Of a stretch of 7,702 nt of DNA, positions 5,723 through 7,702 are shown piece after piece (the first letter of the stretch is position 1; each line of letters opens with the position of its first letter). The DNA lies in assembly GCA_021772595.1 (NCBI GenBank), contig JAJFLS010000360.1, forward strand, positions 1 to 7,702, in the 5' to 3' direction. The position numbers and the translations under genes are program-made. The stretch is from Opitutales bacterium (GTDB lineage: Bacteria > Verrucomicrobiota > Verrucomicrobiia > Opitutales > Opitutaceae). Below the pieces are notes generated by a model, which worked only from the letters and a program-made list of their open reading frames with translations, was not told the origin of the DNA and made no database searches.

Positions 5723-5789
5723 GGGGCGGCGCCCGAACGCTACCTATTTGAAGGGGATTTTAGGGTAGTGAACGGGCGCCGTCCCGTTC
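5723..5789. repeat. long imperfect stem-loop with an alternative 3' hairpin
   Basis: Bases 5723-5746 pair with 5761-5785: GGG/CCC, then CGGCGCCCG (5727-5735) with CGGGCGCCG (5773-5781), then CTACC/GGTAG and TA/TA. The interruptions are one AA/AA internal loop, two positions that are G-U pairs in RNA, and one bulge. The 14-nt loop is 5747-5760. A competing hairpin, GAACGGG-CGCCGT-CCCGTTC (5770-5789), is perfect over 7 bp and uses the same right arm. It may be an intergenic palindromic repeat or a structured RNA. No gene follows in the same direction. Confidence 0.55.
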
Positions 5790-5823
5790 CAACGATTCGC
5801 CGAACTGACTTATTTAACAGACC

Positions 5824-6009
5824 CTACAGCTTCAACTCCGCTTTCATCTTTGCGAATCTTCCAGGATCAATCGAAGTCTCGCCTTCGTTCGTCTGCTTCG
5901 GTCCGGGCGTGCTTCGTCCATTTTCGAAGTAAGCCTCCATCACTTGGCCCATATGCCAGTCTACCTGCTGCGACGCAGCGAGGGATTCGCGTTGATTCTG
6001 CACTGGCAA
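5824..6009 (-). pseudogene. probable arylsulfatase C-terminal remnant
   Basis: On the minus strand an open frame of about 60-70 codons ends at the TAG at 5826-5824. It is open back to a TGA at 6042-6040 but has only TTG or GTG as possible starts. The translated part ESLAASQQVDWHMGQVMEAY followed by FENGRSTPGPKQTNEGE looks like real protein. The GRSTPG-x-x-Q-x-N phrase resembles the tail of arylsulfatases (recalled, not searched), where a helix precedes a basic GRSTPG strand. Nothing of the sulfatase core, such as the C/S-x-P-x-R formylglycine motif, is present upstream. Instead a TTAAGTTGACG repeat overlaps the point where similarity would have to continue. I read it as the stump of a gene cut by a repeat-associated rearrangement. 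A small expressed ORF is less likely. Confidence 0.45.
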
Positions 6010-6023
6010 TTGATCACTTGGGC

Positions 6024-6050
6024 TTAAGTTGACGTGTATTCACGACTTCA
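6024..6050 (+). repeat. TTAAGTTGACG element, copy 3
   Basis: It matches 3812-3838 at 23 of 27 positions. The stem is CGTG-TATT-CACG. Two of the four differences are a C to T and a G to A at paired positions. It overlaps the upstream end of the sulfatase-like remnant and lies 1 bp from the 17-nt word at 6052. Confidence 0.6.
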
Positions 6051-6051
6051 A

Positions 6052-6068
6052 GACGTCATTGCCCTACC
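6052..6068. repeat. 17-nt word shared exactly with the REP-like element at 4002
   Basis: GACGTCATTGCCCTACC here is the exact reverse complement of 4002-4018. Only this half of the REP-like unit is present; the GTCCCGGCATGCC core is missing. A shorter version, TTGCCCTACC, occurs at 3212-3221. Confidence 0.6.
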
Positions 6069-6079
6069 TTAACGCCCCC

Positions 6080-6250
6080 TCAACGAAAGCGTTCGTAATC
6101 CGGAATTCCTCCATTCAAGCAGCTGGGCAAAATCTGGGCCAGCATTCGAGCGTCGATTCTGTCAGTCTTCACCTGGGCCTCGACGATTTTACTGTCTTTC
6201 CTTTCACACTGCCTATTCCCACCCGGGCCATAGACAAGAATAAGAAACGT
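6080..6250 (-). pseudogene. IS110-family transposase fragment
   Basis: On the minus strand the frame ending at the TGA at 6082-6080 encodes SKIVEAQVKTDRIDARMLAQ and then about 17 more residues, including GGIPDYERF. The block VKTDRIDAR-x-LAQ-x-L is a hallmark of the N-terminal DEDD (RuvC-like) domain of IS110/IS1111 transposases, normally near residue 100 of a 330-400 residue enzyme; KTDRIDA lies at 6149-6169. Residues before it (VYGPGGNRQCERKD) fit the segment that precedes the motif only loosely. The rest of the RuvC-like domain and the C-terminal serine-containing domain are absent. The fragment stops 12 bp before the 17-nt repeat at 6052 and, on its other side, fades out before the terminator at 6284. 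It cannot be active. IS110 elements use a bridge RNA, but no element end can be defined here. Confidence 0.7.
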
Positions 6251-6283
6251 TGAGAAGCGCTTGGCTCGGACCTTAAGACGACG

Positions 6284-6312
6284 AAAAAAGGAGTTCTTTC
6301 GAACTCCTTTTT
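6284..6312 (-). terminator. intrinsic terminator of the hydrolase/osmC-like operon
   Basis: On the minus strand GGAGTTC-GAAA-GAACTCC is followed by TTTTTT. The stem is a perfect 7 bp, extended to 12 by A-T pairs, with a GNRA (GAAA) tetraloop. It begins 29 bp after the OsmC-like stop codon. The flanking A- and T-runs make it potentially bidirectional. Confidence 0.85.
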
Positions 6313-6340
6313 CCAGAATTGAGCTTAAGGCCTTAACACT

Positions 6341-6928
6341 TCATTCGCGAACCACATTAGCCTTCAAAGGAATAGGTTCAACCAACAATCCATAGACAGG
6401 AGAATGTTCGCACAATTGCTTGATGGTCTCCAGTTCCTCATCGCTGATATCCCCTTTGACCTTCACGTCGTATTCAATCGTTCCCAGGCAGGGACCATGC
6501 GACTCGGGCCCTTTCACGGCGAATAGCACCCGGGGATCCACATGAGACCGGACCGTTATTTCCAGGTCTTCGACATCGATACCCAAACGGGCTGTATTGA
6601 ATGAGATAGAGTTGATGACACAAGCGGCCGTAGCCGCCAAAGCCATTTCAACTGGCTCGTAACGGTCGGTAGGTCCTTCGACACCAATGGCTTCCTCTAC
6701 TTCGCGCCAAGCGCCGAAAGGAATTGTGTAGTGTCGAGTTTCTCGATCGACACGATTGCCGTCTAATTCATAGGGACCTATATGTACCGTGCTGCGACCT
6801 ACCTGACCTTCGTATAAGGCCCTGGCCTCGAGCACTAGCTTTCCCTTATCGGGATTGTCCTGGAGAAACGAACGAAATCCTTGCAGCTTCTCGAGGTCAA
6901 CGTTTTGCACTATATTTGAGCTAATCAT
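6341..6928 (-). CDS. OsmC/Ohr-family protein
   Basis: This 195-residue protein has an OsmC fold of typical layout: a strand-rich N-terminal half (LVLEARALYEGQVGRSTVHI), then the long central helix with the first redox cysteine (ALAATAACVINSISF, C103), and a C-terminal half with the second cysteine in LCEHSPVYGLL (C173). OsmC/Ohr proteins reduce organic hydroperoxides with this cysteine pair in the cytoplasm. Both cysteines are present, so thiol peroxidase activity is plausible. A third cysteine (C147) is extra. It is about 50 residues longer than classical OsmC, mostly at the N-terminus, so substrate specificity is uncertain and no symbol is given. The ATG at 6928 has no strong SD. The cysteine-hydrolase gene ends 71 bp upstream on the same strand, suggesting one transcript that ends at the terminator at 6284-6312. 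Confidence 0.85.
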   Translation of the reverse strand: MISSNIVQNVDLEKLQGFRSFLQDNPDKGKLVLEARALYEGQVGRSTVHIGPYELDGNRVDRETRHYTIPFGAWREVEEAIGVEGPTDRYEPVEMALAATAACVINSISFNTARLGIDVEDLEITVRSHVDPRVLFAVKGPESHGPCLGTIEYDVKVKGDISDEELETIKQLCEHSPVYGLLVEPIPLKANVVRE

Positions 6929-6967
6929 AATTTTATGAGTTAATCGTTTACGGGTATTGGTTCTACG

Positions 6968-6999
6968 GGCGCGGACGACTGTCTAGACACCCTAGCGCC
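6968..6999 (-). other. stem-loop in the hydrolase/osmC-like intergenic gap
   Basis: Immediately after the hydrolase stop codon, GGCGC pairs with GCGCC (6995-6999 with 6968-6972) around an inner 10-bp palindrome, TGTCTAGACA (6980-6989). There is no T-tract, so it is not a classical terminator. It might tune expression of the downstream gene or mark an RNA-processing site; the palindrome could also be an operator for a promoter serving the osmC-like gene. Confidence 0.35.
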
Positions 7000-7677
7000 T
7001 TAATTTCGATTCATGCGATCGACAATCGCTTCTGTGGTTACGACTTCATTAGCCATAAAACCATAGTTTACCAAAGCAGCAGCATACCCGTCACCAAGAT
7101 CTGGCGACTGGGCTGCAGCTGTAGCATCTTTGACGACAATCACTTCAAAGCCCTGCTCGAGCAGTTCACGCATGTGAGACTCCGTGCATAGGTTAGCTGA
7201 CATCCCAGCCAAAATTACCGTATCAACATAGCGCTTACGCAACTGGAGAGCGAGATCGTTACTTTCAGGTCCATACACTTTGTGAGGATTCGTAATAATC
7301 GTGTGTCCGTCATTGATAAGAGGTTTGTATTGTTCCAGCCAGTCCGCTCCCGATCCTTCGAAGCCTTCAAGACTTAGCGCTCCGCTACGATCGAACATAT
7401 TGATTTTTTTCATCACGTTTTCAATTGTCCCACCAAACTTCCAACCTTTGTCGGTGGGATAGTAATAGTGAGGGGATATAACGACTGGCACATCTTTGGC
7501 CTTGGCCGCTTTTATGAGCTTCTCGATATTTCCAACTGTGCCGTTTTCAGTCACAGATTTTCCGACCAACCCCCAGGTTGCGCCTTCCGGGCTAAGAAAA
7601 TCATTTTGCGGATCGGTCACGACAAGGGCCGTTCGCTCAAGATCCAAGGAGGGAGCTGCGGTTTCCTCTTCCGCCAT
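7000..7677 (-). CDS. isochorismatase-family cysteine hydrolase
   Basis: This 225-residue protein has the full catalytic triad of the isochorismatase-like fold: D22 in LVVTDPQNDFLSPEG, K133 in NPHKVYGPESNDL, and C164 in LAGMSANLCTESHMRELLEQ, preceded by the usual conserved turn. The family hydrolyses amide, imide or vinyl-ether bonds (nicotinamidase, N-carbamoylsarcosine amidase, isochorismatase, YcaC-like enzymes). The histidine-containing stretch PHYYYPTDKGW marks the substrate pocket, but the actual substrate cannot be read off. The ATG at 7677 fits the family start. A weak SD (GGAA about 9 bases upstream) is visible, and the promoter lies beyond the window edge at 7702. It is first in a probable two-gene operon with the OsmC-like gene, which hints at a role in detoxification or redox stress (inference). 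Confidence 0.87.
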   Translation of the reverse strand: MAEEETAAPSLDLERTALVVTDPQNDFLSPEGATWGLVGKSVTENGTVGNIEKLIKAAKAKDVPVVISPHYYYPTDKGWKFGGTIENVMKKINMFDRSGALSLEGFEGSGADWLEQYKPLINDGHTIITNPHKVYGPESNDLALQLRKRYVDTVILAGMSANLCTESHMRELLEQGFEVIVVKDATAAAQSPDLGDGYAAALVNYGFMANEVVTTEAIVDRMNRN

Positions 7678-7702
7678 TAATGTTCCAAAGCTGATGGATA
7701 CA

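Noticed and set aside
5705..5932. 75-codon plus-strand ORF starting ATG at 5705
   Set aside because: It overlaps the long stem-loop and then runs antisense to the sulfatase-like remnant. There is no SD and no family.

Overview
The window reads as a piece of a mid-GC bacterial chromosome. Stress, toxin-antitoxin and defence-like genes alternate with long gene-free stretches full of palindromic repeats and broken genes. The short-stem repeats, the arylsulfatase-like remnant and the IS110 remnant would suit a Verrucomicrobiota/PVC-type environmental genome. That placement is inference from pattern memory only, because no ribosomal or other marker gene is present.

Layout: 1-156 (-) is the start of an AbrB/MazE-fold antitoxin cut by the window edge. 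It lies head to head with a complete VapBC pair at 263-918 (+). 919-1609 is non-coding and carries nested inverted repeats and mini-hairpins. 1610-2866 (-) encodes a GHKL (Hsp90/MutL/MORC-type) ATPase that probably lacks the C-terminal part of its family. 2867-4329 is a second repeat-rich stretch: an A-rich inverted repeat, a run of unrelated perfect hairpins, copies of a TTAAGTTGACG element and a REP/BIME-like inverted repeat. 4330-5541 (+) encodes a class II-type Fic protein. 5542-6283 contains more hairpins, a 63-nt imperfect stem-loop, a probable arylsulfatase C-terminal remnant and a fragment of an IS110-family transposase. 6341-7677 (-) is a two-gene unit, an isochorismatase-fold cysteine hydrolase followed by an OsmC/Ohr-family protein, ending in a good intrinsic terminator at 6284-6312.

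How the parts relate: VapB and VapC overlap by ATGA and form one translationally coupled toxin-antitoxin module. A second module probably reads leftwards out of the window. The GHKL ATPase and the Fic protein are orphans embedded in repeats, and both have the palindromic 9-mer ATCGCCGAT just upstream. The hydrolase/OsmC pair looks like a normal thiol- or redox-related housekeeping operon and marks the edge of the unstable region.

The most interesting content is the repeat system and the gene wreckage around it. One repeat family shows a compensatory base change in its hairpin. A 36-nt repeat occurs inverted on both sides of the ATPase gene. A 17-nt word is shared exactly between two REP-like sites 2 kb apart. 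No complete new multi-gene system can be demonstrated from this window alone.
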